The notes beneath the pieces are model-generated. The model searched no databases, was not told where the DNA came from, and saw only the letters and a program-made list of their open reading frames with translations. A DNA stretch of 35,473 nt. Source: Bacteroidia bacterium. GTDB taxonomy: Bacteria; Bacteroidota; Bacteroidia; J057. Within the stretch, counting starts at the first letter, position 1. Each line of letters starts with the position of its first letter. The DNA lies in NCBI GenBank assembly GCA_022760475.1, contig JALEFZ010000012.1:1-35473 (forward strand). The letters are read 5' to 3'. Below, one piece after another: positions 28,353 to 35,473 of this stretch. A program made the translations under genes and the position numbers.

Positions 28353-28544
28353 ATGAACTACAAGATTGTTCAAATTGGAGCGGAATTCTCCAATAAGGCT
28401 ATCTCAAATCTTGAAGGCCAGTTTAACGGCTATGCCAAAGAAGGCTACAAATTCCATTCTGTATTCCAGGTTCAAAAACCAGGATGCCTTGGGATAGGAG
28501 CACCTAAGATAACCTACCTTGCGGTCTACGTAAAGGAGGCCTAA
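28353..28544 (+). CDS. DUF4177-like small protein
   Basis: A 63-residue protein resembling the DUF4177 fold: first strand YKIVQIG, an amphipathic helix (ISNLEGQFNGYAKEGY), second strand (FHSVFQV) and final strand (ITYLAVYVKEA). The GYAKEGYKFHSV core corresponds to the family's conserved GaeGWel.sv motif. Function is unknown. It is the last gene of the TerB operon, 21 bp after yidD, and is followed 18 bp later by a strong terminator. Confidence 0.68.
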   Translation: MNYKIVQIGAEFSNKAISNLEGQFNGYAKEGYKFHSVFQVQKPGCLGIGAPKITYLAVYVKEA

Positions 28545-28562
28545 GTATTACGGTGAGTTGAG

Positions 28563-28598
28563 AAAATTGCCATCCATACTTTCGGATGGCAATTTTTT
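28563..28598 (+). terminator. intrinsic terminator of the TerB-YidD operon
   Basis: Perfect 13-bp stem AAAATTGCCATCC / GGATGGCAATTTT with the loop ATACTTTC, and six T at the end. It insulates the operon from the TIR/CHAT genes. Confidence 0.92.
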
Positions 28599-28654
28599 AT
28601 TCAAGTTAAATTTTTCAAAATTACAGCTAATACAAGAACAATAATTATATCCAA

Positions 28655-28690
28655 TTAGCTAGGATTCCATTTGGATTTCTTGCTAGCTAA
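28655..28690. promoter_or_regulatory. inverted repeat upstream of the TIR gene
   Basis: Perfect 8-bp arms TTAGCTAG (28655-28662) and CTAGCTAA (28683-28690), 20 nt apart. Each arm contains the self-palindromic TAGCTA. It ends 17 bp before the TIR start codon, in the region that must hold its promoter, so it may be an operator or an mRNA hairpin. Confidence 0.45.
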
Positions 28691-28707
28691 GTCCAGATTT
28701 AGAAATA

Positions 28708-30570
28708 ATGGAGTTTTCGTTTGATTATTTTATTTCCCACCTGGTTCAAGATCAGAAGGAGCATGTTTTGCCACTTGTAGAGGCATTGGAAGCCAGTGGA
28801 AAAAAGGTATTCTTCTCAGGAAGAGACCTTGGCATGGGGCAAGACCTGACGTCTAGCATAAATGATGCATTGGTAAAATCTCATTCTTTCATCTTGGTCT
28901 ACACCCCAAATCTATATAGGGAGATGAATGGGAGCTATGTTCAACAGGAATTTACAGCTTTTAATGCCCTTGCTGGCCTGGAAAGAAAAATTACGGTAGT
29001 CGTACGCGAAATCCCCATAGACAAAGCCATAAAAAAACACCCACTTTACATTACGCGATTTTCTTTTTCAGAGAAAAAAAGCATTTCAGAAATTATTGCC
29101 AGTCTGCTTTCTTCAAATCGTAGCTTGACTCCAACATTGAAAGCCATCCCTAACCTCAAGGTAAATCATAACTTTAACGTGTTACTTCTGCCTTTTGACG
29201 AACTTTTTAGCAGTGCCTCCTCCAGGATCAACGTGAATGCATTGGTAGAAAACAACATCAGAGACCTAGGTTACCAGGAACAAATGAACATTCTGATAGA
29301 AAAGGAGGATAAAGGGATTAAAAATCTCTCCACAGCTGCATTGCAAGAATTTGCAAAAAGGAAAAATATTGACCTTGTCATTTATGGTACTTTCTATGAA
29401 CAAGCTGGTCAGATTAGGATGGGACTGAGGTATCTCCTGACATTTGGAAATGAGGGCATGCATGCTGGGAAGCTGGATAATCATACAGGCAGAGTATTAA
29501 AAAAGGAAAGTATCTTTTCAGGTAGTTTCGAATTATTTGATATCCACTCTTTCTTGTATTGGGTGTTGGCAATCAGGGCCTACTGGATGGGAGATTTCCG
29601 ATCTTCCCTAGGCTTCCTCGCCAAGATTGAAAAGCCTGAAGATGTTCCACTGGATGAGTTGAATTTTAAAAAAGGAGTGTGTCAAATGGCCTTGGGAGCC
29701 TATAATGAAGCCATAAATAGTTTTCAAAAACTGGGGCCTGAGCATCATTTATATGAACAAAGTCAGGTCAATCTTGGCAACCTATTTTTATTCCTGGAAA
29801 AATGGGACCTTGCTCAAAATGCATACAGACAAATCCCTTCCTATTCACTTTTATACCCCAGTGCGAAAAATAACCTGGATGTCCTCTCCTTAGCAATGGG
29901 AAAACCCGGAAAACTATCCATTCAAGCCCCTCCTACAGGCTCTGGAAATGCCAAAATTGATCCCATTAGCCGCTACAATCAAATGAAAAATAAGGGAGAT
30001 CAAACCTCTATGCCTGTCCTGATGAAGTGGAAGGAGGTTCAAAATAACCCAGTTTACCTCCACCAATATAGAAACTCACCCTTTCAAAGCTCAGAGAGTT
30101 TTCTCCAGACCTTTGAAGAAGATGCCTTGCCTATCCTTGTCCTGGATCATTGCTACTTCCCATTTCCCCCCTTGCAGACAGATCAGAAGCTGGATTCGTG
30201 GGGAATCGCCGTAGAAAGTAAAACCGGTGAAATGCTCATTAATCCCCTTCAAACTTCAGGAAAGCATATCATAATTTCCAGAGAAGACTTATTTGAAAGC
30301 AAAGTCGCCCACACACAGCAGAACTCAACTACCGTTAGCAGGATACTTTATAAAATAAATCAGGAGAAAGCTCTTGGCCAAAAAATCTGTAAGCTCAGTT
30401 TTTGCCTAATACCCATAATCCCTTTTTGGGAAAAAATGAATCTAATAAGTCTTGAAATGCCCATAGGTCCTCAAGCTCGTAAATCGGGCTTAAGAAAATT
30501 TATAATGGAGGAATATAGCAGCTACACTTCGGGCATACACATTGATTTTATCCTTCAAAAAATCTTATGA
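28708..30570 (+). CDS. TIR-domain protein with TolB/FlgO-like and TPR regions
   Basis: A 620-residue cytoplasmic protein. Residues 1-130 are a TIR domain: FDYFISH first strand, GKKVFFSGRDLGMGQDLTSSI with the BB-loop, SHSFILVYTPNLY, and Glu81 in YVQQEF at the position of the catalytic Glu of NAD-cleaving TIRs. Residues about 150-260 (NVLLLPFDEL, DLVIYGTFYE) resemble the TolB/FlgO-type domain found next to TPRs in Bacteroidota signalling proteins. Residues about 280-400 are TPR-like helices (GAYNEAINSFQKLGP). The final 200 residues were not recognised. Its stop is one base before the start of the TPR-CHAT gene, implying translational coupling. I infer an NADase or scaffold role in a two-protein conflict module; activity is untested. 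Confidence 0.82.
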   Translation: MEFSFDYFISHLVQDQKEHVLPLVEALEASGKKVFFSGRDLGMGQDLTSSINDALVKSHSFILVYTPNLYREMNGSYVQQEFTAFNALAGLERKITVVVREIPIDKAIKKHPLYITRFSFSEKKSISEIIASLLSSNRSLTPTLKAIPNLKVNHNFNVLLLPFDELFSSASSRINVNALVENNIRDLGYQEQMNILIEKEDKGIKNLSTAALQEFAKRKNIDLVIYGTFYEQAGQIRMGLRYLLTFGNEGMHAGKLDNHTGRVLKKESIFSGSFELFDIHSFLYWVLAIRAYWMGDFRSSLGFLAKIEKPEDVPLDELNFKKGVCQMALGAYNEAINSFQKLGPEHHLYEQSQVNLGNLFLFLEKWDLAQNAYRQIPSYSLLYPSAKNNLDVLSLAMGKPGKLSIQAPPTGSGNAKIDPISRYNQMKNKGDQTSMPVLMKWKEVQNNPVYLHQYRNSPFQSSESFLQTFEEDALPILVLDHCYFPFPPLQTDQKLDSWGIAVESKTGEMLINPLQTSGKHIIISREDLFESKVAHTQQNSTTVSRILYKINQEKALGQKICKLSFCLIPIIPFWEKMNLISLEMPIGPQARKSGLRKFIMEEYSSYTSGIHIDFILQKIL

Positions 30571-30571
30571 A

Positions 30572-33500
30572 ATGGGAGAGGGAGCAATTGATACGGACAA
30601 TTTTTTAGCAGAAAGATGGCAAATTATTCTGGAGGATTTTGAAGCCGGATATCCCTATTCTGCCTTGATTCAAGTGGAAGAGGCCCTTTATGACGCATTT
30701 AATCACTGTAACACGGATAATTTGGACGAGCATCCAGGGGAGTTCATTTTCCTTTGGGATTTAAGCAACATCCTTCCCACACTAATATCCAGGGTTTGGG
30801 AAGATCATGATTATAATTTTTTCGCTGACATTAGAGAAATCGTAGCTGACCTGGCTGGGCAAGATTCGTACTTCTATATGAATGTTTGCCTGGCGGAATG
30901 TCAATATCGTCAGCGGATTGAACAGTGGGATGAAGCAATGGCTTGCCTGGATGATGCGATGTACCACCATAACCTTTTGTGTATCAATGAAGGAAGACCG
31001 ACAACAGAAAGGGAAGAATTTCATATTGAATTTATGAACATCCTTCTGGGCATGGAAAAGTTGGAGGTGGCATATAAGTTTGGAAGCCAACTGATAGAAG
31101 AATATCCGCCTGAGAATCTTACTCATTGTCTATATGTCTTGCCATATTCAAAAGTACTCTGGAAGATTGGGAAAGAGGAGGAAGCCTTTGAACTGGGGCT
31201 TGAAATGACCGACTTTCTTTATGAGCATTTTGAAAAAGAGTATCAGAAAGCCAGAGGTATTCCCGAAGATTTTGACCCCAGAACAGCGGAAAACCAGGAC
31301 CTGGTTCAACGTTTTTCTGCCCTTATTGACCAAAGGATTCCCCACCATGAATATTGGGAACTTTATTTGAACACCATTTATGATATCCTTCTACCACTTG
31401 GAGAAAAACTAAACAAGGGTCTCTATACCCTAACAGTCTTCCAGGATTATATGAAGTTCGCTGAAAACAAGTACAAAAACAGCGAAACAGATTTATGTTG
31501 GTTGTTATTCAGGCTCGGGAGACTTGCTGCCAGTCTGGGGCAGAATGAACTCTGTAAGAAGTATTATGAAAGGTACTTACATCTACAATCCGAGAAGGAG
31601 GACTTAGATGAACTATTCCAAATACACAGGCAATTGTGCATTCTCTTCTACCTCAACCCTGAAAGCAGTAACCTCACAAAATCAATTGATCATGGTAAAA
31701 AAGCATTGGAATACCTGAATTTGATAGATACTGACGATTACGATGATCCAGAATTACAAATCAAACTATTTATGGCTTATGCCTACTCCAGTGCTGGCCA
31801 AGTAGTGGAGTCAGAATATTTCCTAAAAGAGACCCTAGAACTTTTGTCCAAGTGTAAAAATCAATCCCAGTGGGAATTCTCGGTGAACTATTTTGCGGGC
31901 CTATTTTACCTTTATTCATCAAGGTTTGAGGAAGCTCTGGATTATTTGGAAACTTGCTATCAAACCCAAAAAGCAATAGAAGGGGTTGATCCCAACAACT
32001 ACCTGCTGCCCAAGGCATATTGGGCTATTTGCCAGTTCAACATAGGCAACACGGCTGAAGCCGAGAAAACCTTCTCCGAAGTGATTCAAAAGCTACCCCA
32101 AAACGCTAGTCAAATTACAGATGTTTATCATACCATGGCCAGGGCTTGTGAACTAAGTGGGAGGCTAGAGAAAAGCATCTTTTATTATAAAACAGCAATT
32201 GAGGCCATTGATATTGAGGAAGACAAACCGATGGTCAGCATGGAAGACCTTCTTGTGAGTCTTTCGGAAGTTGCTGCAAAGATTGGCGACAATAGACTCT
32301 CCGTTTCATCTCTTGAAAAGGCGTTAACAAATATCATCAAGGAGAGTGGAAAAAACTCTCATCTATTTGCATGGGTCTGTAATAAAATTGCGAGGGTATT
32401 TATAGAACTCGGGGAGCTCGATAAAGCACAAATTTTCATTGATGAATGTGAGACCTACTACAAGCGACTTCTTGACCAAAGAAAGGGAAGGAACTATGTC
32501 AGCTTCCTAATTACAAAGATAAAATTCACTTACTTCCACCTTGGTCCTGGCTTGCACTTGGATTTAATTGATAGAGAATTGATTCGATTTGCGGAGGCTT
32601 TTCCAGAACCCATTGATTTAATTAAAATTGAAACACCATTTTGGATTGGCGACGCATATTTCTACTTGCAAGATCATAAATCAGCTCTTGAGTATTACTC
32701 TGAGGGACTTGAGGATGAGCTATTCTTTATCCAAAAAACCTTTCCTTTTCTCAGCGAAGAAGAAAAGATACTATATACCAAAGGCTTCAAGACTCAGTTT
32801 CAGGATATGTGCCATATATTCCTCAGTTTTACTGGGAGGCATGAGACTGCACCCTGGCTTCTGGATATTTGGCTAAGGATCAATGGCTTGGTACAATACT
32901 CAAGTCAGGGAATCAGAGAAAAAATTACAGAATCTCTGGATGAAAACGAGAGGAAACTTTTCGAAGAATGGAAACGCCTGAAAAAATCCAAACTCAATTT
33001 TTATTATGAAGGAACTATCCAGAGGCCTCAAAGTCAGAACCTAGATGTACAAATTGAACAGCTTGAAAAGCTCTTGAATTGGGAGATAGGTTGGGTTCCT
33101 CCTTTTGAGGAAATAAACTATGAAGATATATCCAATTGCCTGGAAGAGGGGGAGCTAGCCCTTGAGTGTATTTACCTTCCCCCTCGAAGTACCCAGCAAT
33201 CTCCCAAATACCTGGTTCTCATAATCTCTCCTAGCTATGAAGGATGCCTTTCATTCGTTCTGGAAGAAGCTCAGCTTATAGATGAACTCATTCGGAAAGT
33301 CAATTTCCAACATCAAAGCAAAGTAGAAGCCGAACTCAATTCTCAATCTTTATGGCAATTGATCTGGCACCCGCTTCTGTCTATCCTAAAAGGCTCCAAA
33401 AAGATATTTCTTTCCCTGGATGGACAGCTATCCTTATTCAACTTCAACACGCTCCTAAATTCTCAAAATGGCAAATACTTAATCGAGGAACATGAGTTAA

Positions 33501-34270
33501 TCTATGTAGATAGCTTACGTTCGATTGTTAGCCGGAGAAAAAAAATCACCTCCTCTAAGCTAAAAAACTGTTTGATTTTGGGTGATCCAGATTTTGGAAA
33601 AGCTCAATTCACCGATTTAAATACCCTGCCGGGCTCCAGGCAGGAAGCATTGGATATATTCCAGGTTTTAAGGAAATGGGGACTTTCAACTGAACTCTAC
33701 CTGGGAGCAGATGCTAGGAAAGAAACCATCCTGGAAAGTGGTTCACCAGACATCATTCATATTGCTACCCACGGGATCTTTGTTCGTCCCGAATCCAAAC
33801 CTATGGCCCAAATTGAGGCCATAAAGATTAATAACATATCAAGCCAATCTCGGCACTCATGGCTGAACATCGAAGAGGCAGATAATCCCCTGCTCAATTC
33901 CGGGCTTGCACTGGCTGGTGCTAACGAAAGCCTGAAAAACTGGTTAATGGCTTACGAGGTAGCCAACCTTGCCCTTCCCAATACCCAAATGGTTGTTTTA
34001 TCCACCTGCGAATCAGGACTTGGGAAGGTAGAAAATGGAGAAGGTGTTTACGGTTTACAAAGGGCATTTCGAGTTGCAGGGGTTAACACCCTTGTATTTA
34101 GTACTCATGCTGTATCAGATATGGCTACCCAACAGCTATTTTCGGTCTTCTATCAATTGCTTTCTCAAGGAAGTAGTAAACAGACAGCATTGAAAATGGC
34201 TCAATTAGCTGTAAAACAAAACTTCCCCAATCCAAAAGACTGGGGAGGCTTTATAATGATTGAAAGTTAG
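30572..34270 (+). CDS. TPR-CHAT caspase-like protease
   Basis: A 1,232-residue protein. The start is set at ATG 30572, one base after the TIR stop; a TTG 30 bases earlier would only add overlap. Residues about 60-800 are mostly TPR-type helical repeats, for example GNTAEAEKTFSEVIQKLP. Residues about 930-1232 are a CHAT domain of clan CD: FLSLDGQLSLFNFNTLL, the catalytic His1067 in IIHIATHG, LNSGLALAGAN, AYEVANLALPNTQMVVLS, and catalytic Cys1146 in STCESGLG. Family members are caspase/separase-like peptidases activated through their repeats, as in Csx29 (TPR-CHAT) of type III-E CRISPR and in gasdermin-linked proteases. No Cas or gasdermin gene is near. It is co-encoded with the TIR protein and ends 8 bp from a convergent J-domain gene. 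Confidence 0.88.
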   Translation: MGEGAIDTDNFLAERWQIILEDFEAGYPYSALIQVEEALYDAFNHCNTDNLDEHPGEFIFLWDLSNILPTLISRVWEDHDYNFFADIREIVADLAGQDSYFYMNVCLAECQYRQRIEQWDEAMACLDDAMYHHNLLCINEGRPTTEREEFHIEFMNILLGMEKLEVAYKFGSQLIEEYPPENLTHCLYVLPYSKVLWKIGKEEEAFELGLEMTDFLYEHFEKEYQKARGIPEDFDPRTAENQDLVQRFSALIDQRIPHHEYWELYLNTIYDILLPLGEKLNKGLYTLTVFQDYMKFAENKYKNSETDLCWLLFRLGRLAASLGQNELCKKYYERYLHLQSEKEDLDELFQIHRQLCILFYLNPESSNLTKSIDHGKKALEYLNLIDTDDYDDPELQIKLFMAYAYSSAGQVVESEYFLKETLELLSKCKNQSQWEFSVNYFAGLFYLYSSRFEEALDYLETCYQTQKAIEGVDPNNYLLPKAYWAICQFNIGNTAEAEKTFSEVIQKLPQNASQITDVYHTMARACELSGRLEKSIFYYKTAIEAIDIEEDKPMVSMEDLLVSLSEVAAKIGDNRLSVSSLEKALTNIIKESGKNSHLFAWVCNKIARVFIELGELDKAQIFIDECETYYKRLLDQRKGRNYVSFLITKIKFTYFHLGPGLHLDLIDRELIRFAEAFPEPIDLIKIETPFWIGDAYFYLQDHKSALEYYSEGLEDELFFIQKTFPFLSEEEKILYTKGFKTQFQDMCHIFLSFTGRHETAPWLLDIWLRINGLVQYSSQGIREKITESLDENERKLFEEWKRLKKSKLNFYYEGTIQRPQSQNLDVQIEQLEKLLNWEIGWVPPFEEINYEDISNCLEEGELALECIYLPPRSTQQSPKYLVLIISPSYEGCLSFVLEEAQLIDELIRKVNFQHQSKVEAELNSQSLWQLIWHPLLSILKGSKKIFLSLDGQLSLFNFNTLLNSQNGKYLIEEHELIYVDSLRSIVSRRKKITSSKLKNCLILGDPDFGKAQFTDLNTLPGSRQEALDIFQVLRKWGLSTELYLGADARKETILESGSPDIIHIATHGIFVRPESKPMAQIEAIKINNISSQSRHSWLNIEEADNPLLNSGLALAGANESLKNWLMAYEVANLALPNTQMVVLSTCESGLGKVENGEGVYGLQRAFRVAGVNTLVFSTHAVSDMATQQLFSVFYQLLSQGSSKQTALKMAQLAVKQNFPNPKDWGGFIMIES

Positions 34271-34278
34271 ACATGCCC

Positions 34279-35238
34279 TTATTTGGGAACTGTTTTGAAC
34301 TCACCGTATAGGTGAGATAGGGCATACAAGTCATCCATGTCCATTTCCCTTGGATTTTTTGAGATCAATGAATCCACATACCAATCAGCCACACCTGCAT
34401 AATAAGAGACTGTTTGGTAGACTACCCCTACGACTTTATCTCCCACAAGGGCTTTCGCCAGTTCATAAAGAGGAAATAGGATCACGTATTTGATGAGTTT
34501 AGCTAGCAAATAAGGGATGTTGATCAAAAGCTGTGCAATTAAATTGGAACTGCTTTCCCGCATGCTGTAGTAAGCAGCTAGGCCTGCATCCACACAGGTA
34601 ATTACGAAATCAGTTACTACGGTTGGAAGCCAGAACCTTGATAAAGGTAAAAACCCAAGTACACAAGCAAGGACTTGTATCAAGCCAGCAATGGCAATAA
34701 TCCCCCCCAGTACGGGAAGAAATATAGTGGCAATAGCTGCAAGGATTCCAAAAATGAAGAATCCATATATCATAGAAATTACTGCCAGACTGGAGAGATC
34801 TTCCTGAAAGTCCATTTGAAGCAATTCTCTCAATCGATAGCCATCACTGAGTTGGACCTTCTCAATGGTCTTTTTGAAACTTTGCCTCTTAACAGATGCC
34901 CAAATATCAGAAACACTTTCCTGCATGTTTGGAGCTTGAGACCTCAAAATATCCTCTGAACTTTCCGTATGGAAGTTTTCATTTTTCTCAAATTTGGCCC
35001 CTGGCTGATAGTCTCCTTTCAGATAGGCTTCAAGCATTTGAGCTGCATCATCTATCAATTGAAAATTTCGGGTGTACTTTTCAATCTCTGTAGCATTCTG
35101 TTGATGCGCAATCCTGTCAGGGTGCCATCTCCTCTTGGCTTTTTTTACCAAACTGGGGAGTTCATTCAAACTTAGCTTAGAGATATCCACCACCTCCAGG
35201 ATTTCGATGGCCTGATCAAAACTTAGTGTATCTACCAT
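34279..35238 (-). CDS. Membrane-associated J-domain protein
   Basis: A 319-residue protein. Residues 3-75 are a J-domain: FDQAIEILEVVDISKLSL, VKKAKRRWHPDRIAHQ with the HPD tripeptide (His39-Pro40-Asp41), and a last helix INDDAA-like segment. A charged linker (75-125) leads to several hydrophobic segments (about 147-215 and 230-265, e.g. SMIYGFFIFGILAAIATIF), so it should be an inner-membrane protein recruiting DnaK to the membrane. The C-terminal region is unassigned. It is convergent with the TPR-CHAT gene with an 8-bp gap and no terminator between them. J-domain and TerB proteins often co-occur, and a TerB-like gene lies 7 kb away, but a functional link is only a suggestion. Confidence 0.82.
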   Translation of the reverse strand: MVDTLSFDQAIEILEVVDISKLSLNELPSLVKKAKRRWHPDRIAHQQNATEIEKYTRNFQLIDDAAQMLEAYLKGDYQPGAKFEKNENFHTESSEDILRSQAPNMQESVSDIWASVKRQSFKKTIEKVQLSDGYRLRELLQMDFQEDLSSLAVISMIYGFFIFGILAAIATIFLPVLGGIIAIAGLIQVLACVLGFLPLSRFWLPTVVTDFVITCVDAGLAAYYSMRESSSNLIAQLLINIPYLLAKLIKYVILFPLYELAKALVGDKVVGVVYQTVSYYAGVADWYVDSLISKNPREMDMDDLYALSHLYGEFKTVPK

Positions 35239-35351
35239 GAAAAATAATCAATTATTAAATATTCTATATTAAAAACTGAATAGTCATTCTAAATTATTAC
35301 TTTTAATTCTGTACATCAATTACCTTTTTCCCCAAATTGTTAGATTTAGAT

Positions 35352-35473
35352 ATGTACCCCAATTGGACCATTATCCACTATATTAAGAATCTTAAGGACA
35401 ATAATGAAATAGATGAGTTTAAAAACTGGCATGCCAGAAATTCCCGCTTGATGAATACCTTACCCGAACAAGT
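35352..35473 (+). CDS. Start of a hypothetical protein (3' truncated)
   Basis: An ORF of 40 codons open to the right edge, starting with ATG at 35352 (MYPNWTIIHYIKNLKDN, then DEFKNWHARN). The helical pattern with a spaced Phe-x-x-Trp is reminiscent of the N-termini of FecR-type anti-sigma factors, but 40 residues are too few to say. It is divergent from the J-domain gene. Composition is that of a normal protein. Confidence 0.5.
   Translation, partial: MYPNWTIIHYIKNLKDNNEIDEFKNWHARNSRLMNTLPEQ

Noticed and set aside
28708..34270. Type III-E CRISPR (Craspase) because of the TPR-CHAT protein
   Set aside because: No gRAMP/Cas7-11, Cas1/Cas2 or repeat-spacer array was found in the window; the partner is a TIR protein instead.
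35352..35473. Calling the truncated ORF a FecR anti-sigma factor
   Set aside because: Only 40 residues are visible and the resemblance is to a general helical pattern.

Overview
The window looks like chromosomal DNA of a free-living member of the Bacteroidota. Two proteins end in type IX secretion (T9SS) sorting domains. Several intergenic regions carry Bacteroidota-type promoters (TTG/TTTG about 18-20 bp before TA(n)nTTTG), and Shine-Dalgarno sequences are not obvious. Family or genus cannot be fixed from the sequence alone. There are 28 credible protein genes, several intrinsic terminators and one candidate structured small RNA. No tRNA, rRNA, insertion sequence, integrase or CRISPR array was seen.

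Left part (1-8.4 kb): a left-truncated cNMP-binding/CBS/nucleotidyltransferase protein; an AT-rich gap; a secreted tail-fibre-like protein with a self-cleaving S74 chaperone domain and a T9SS tail; a convergent GH15 glucoamylase/trehalase-like enzyme; a possible 6S-like RNA; and a large T9SS-exported beta-propeller protein.

Metabolic middle (8.5-26.4 kb): an SDR plus saccharopine-dehydrogenase-like oxidoreductase pair, a secreted GH2 beta-galactosidase, a lipoprotein esterase with a small outer-membrane barrel, and a minus-strand block of quinone-oxidoreductase, MarR regulator, DOMON protein and NTF2-like protein. The last three genes of that block share a clear operator, TTGATnnATCAA, in tandem with a 3-bp TAA spacer at two of the sites. 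Next come xylA-xylB (xylose to xylulose 5-phosphate) with a divergent GH3 beta-glucosidase/xylosidase lacking a signal peptide, a leaderless N-acetylmuramidase-like lysin and a YgiQ-type radical SAM protein.

Right part (26.6-35.5 kb) is the most unusual. A small operon (TerB-like, a 67-residue unknown, YidD, DUF4177-like) ends in a strong terminator. It is followed by a tightly coupled two-gene operon encoding a TIR-domain protein (TIR, TolB/FlgO-like domain, TPRs, unknown C-terminus) and a 1,232-residue TPR-CHAT protease with an intact His/Cys dyad. A convergent membrane J-domain protein ends 8 bp further on. I infer that the TIR/TPR-CHAT pair is a candidate conflict or regulated-cell-death module (NADase plus caspase-like protease). 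This rests on domain recognition only. The window ends inside a further plus-strand gene.
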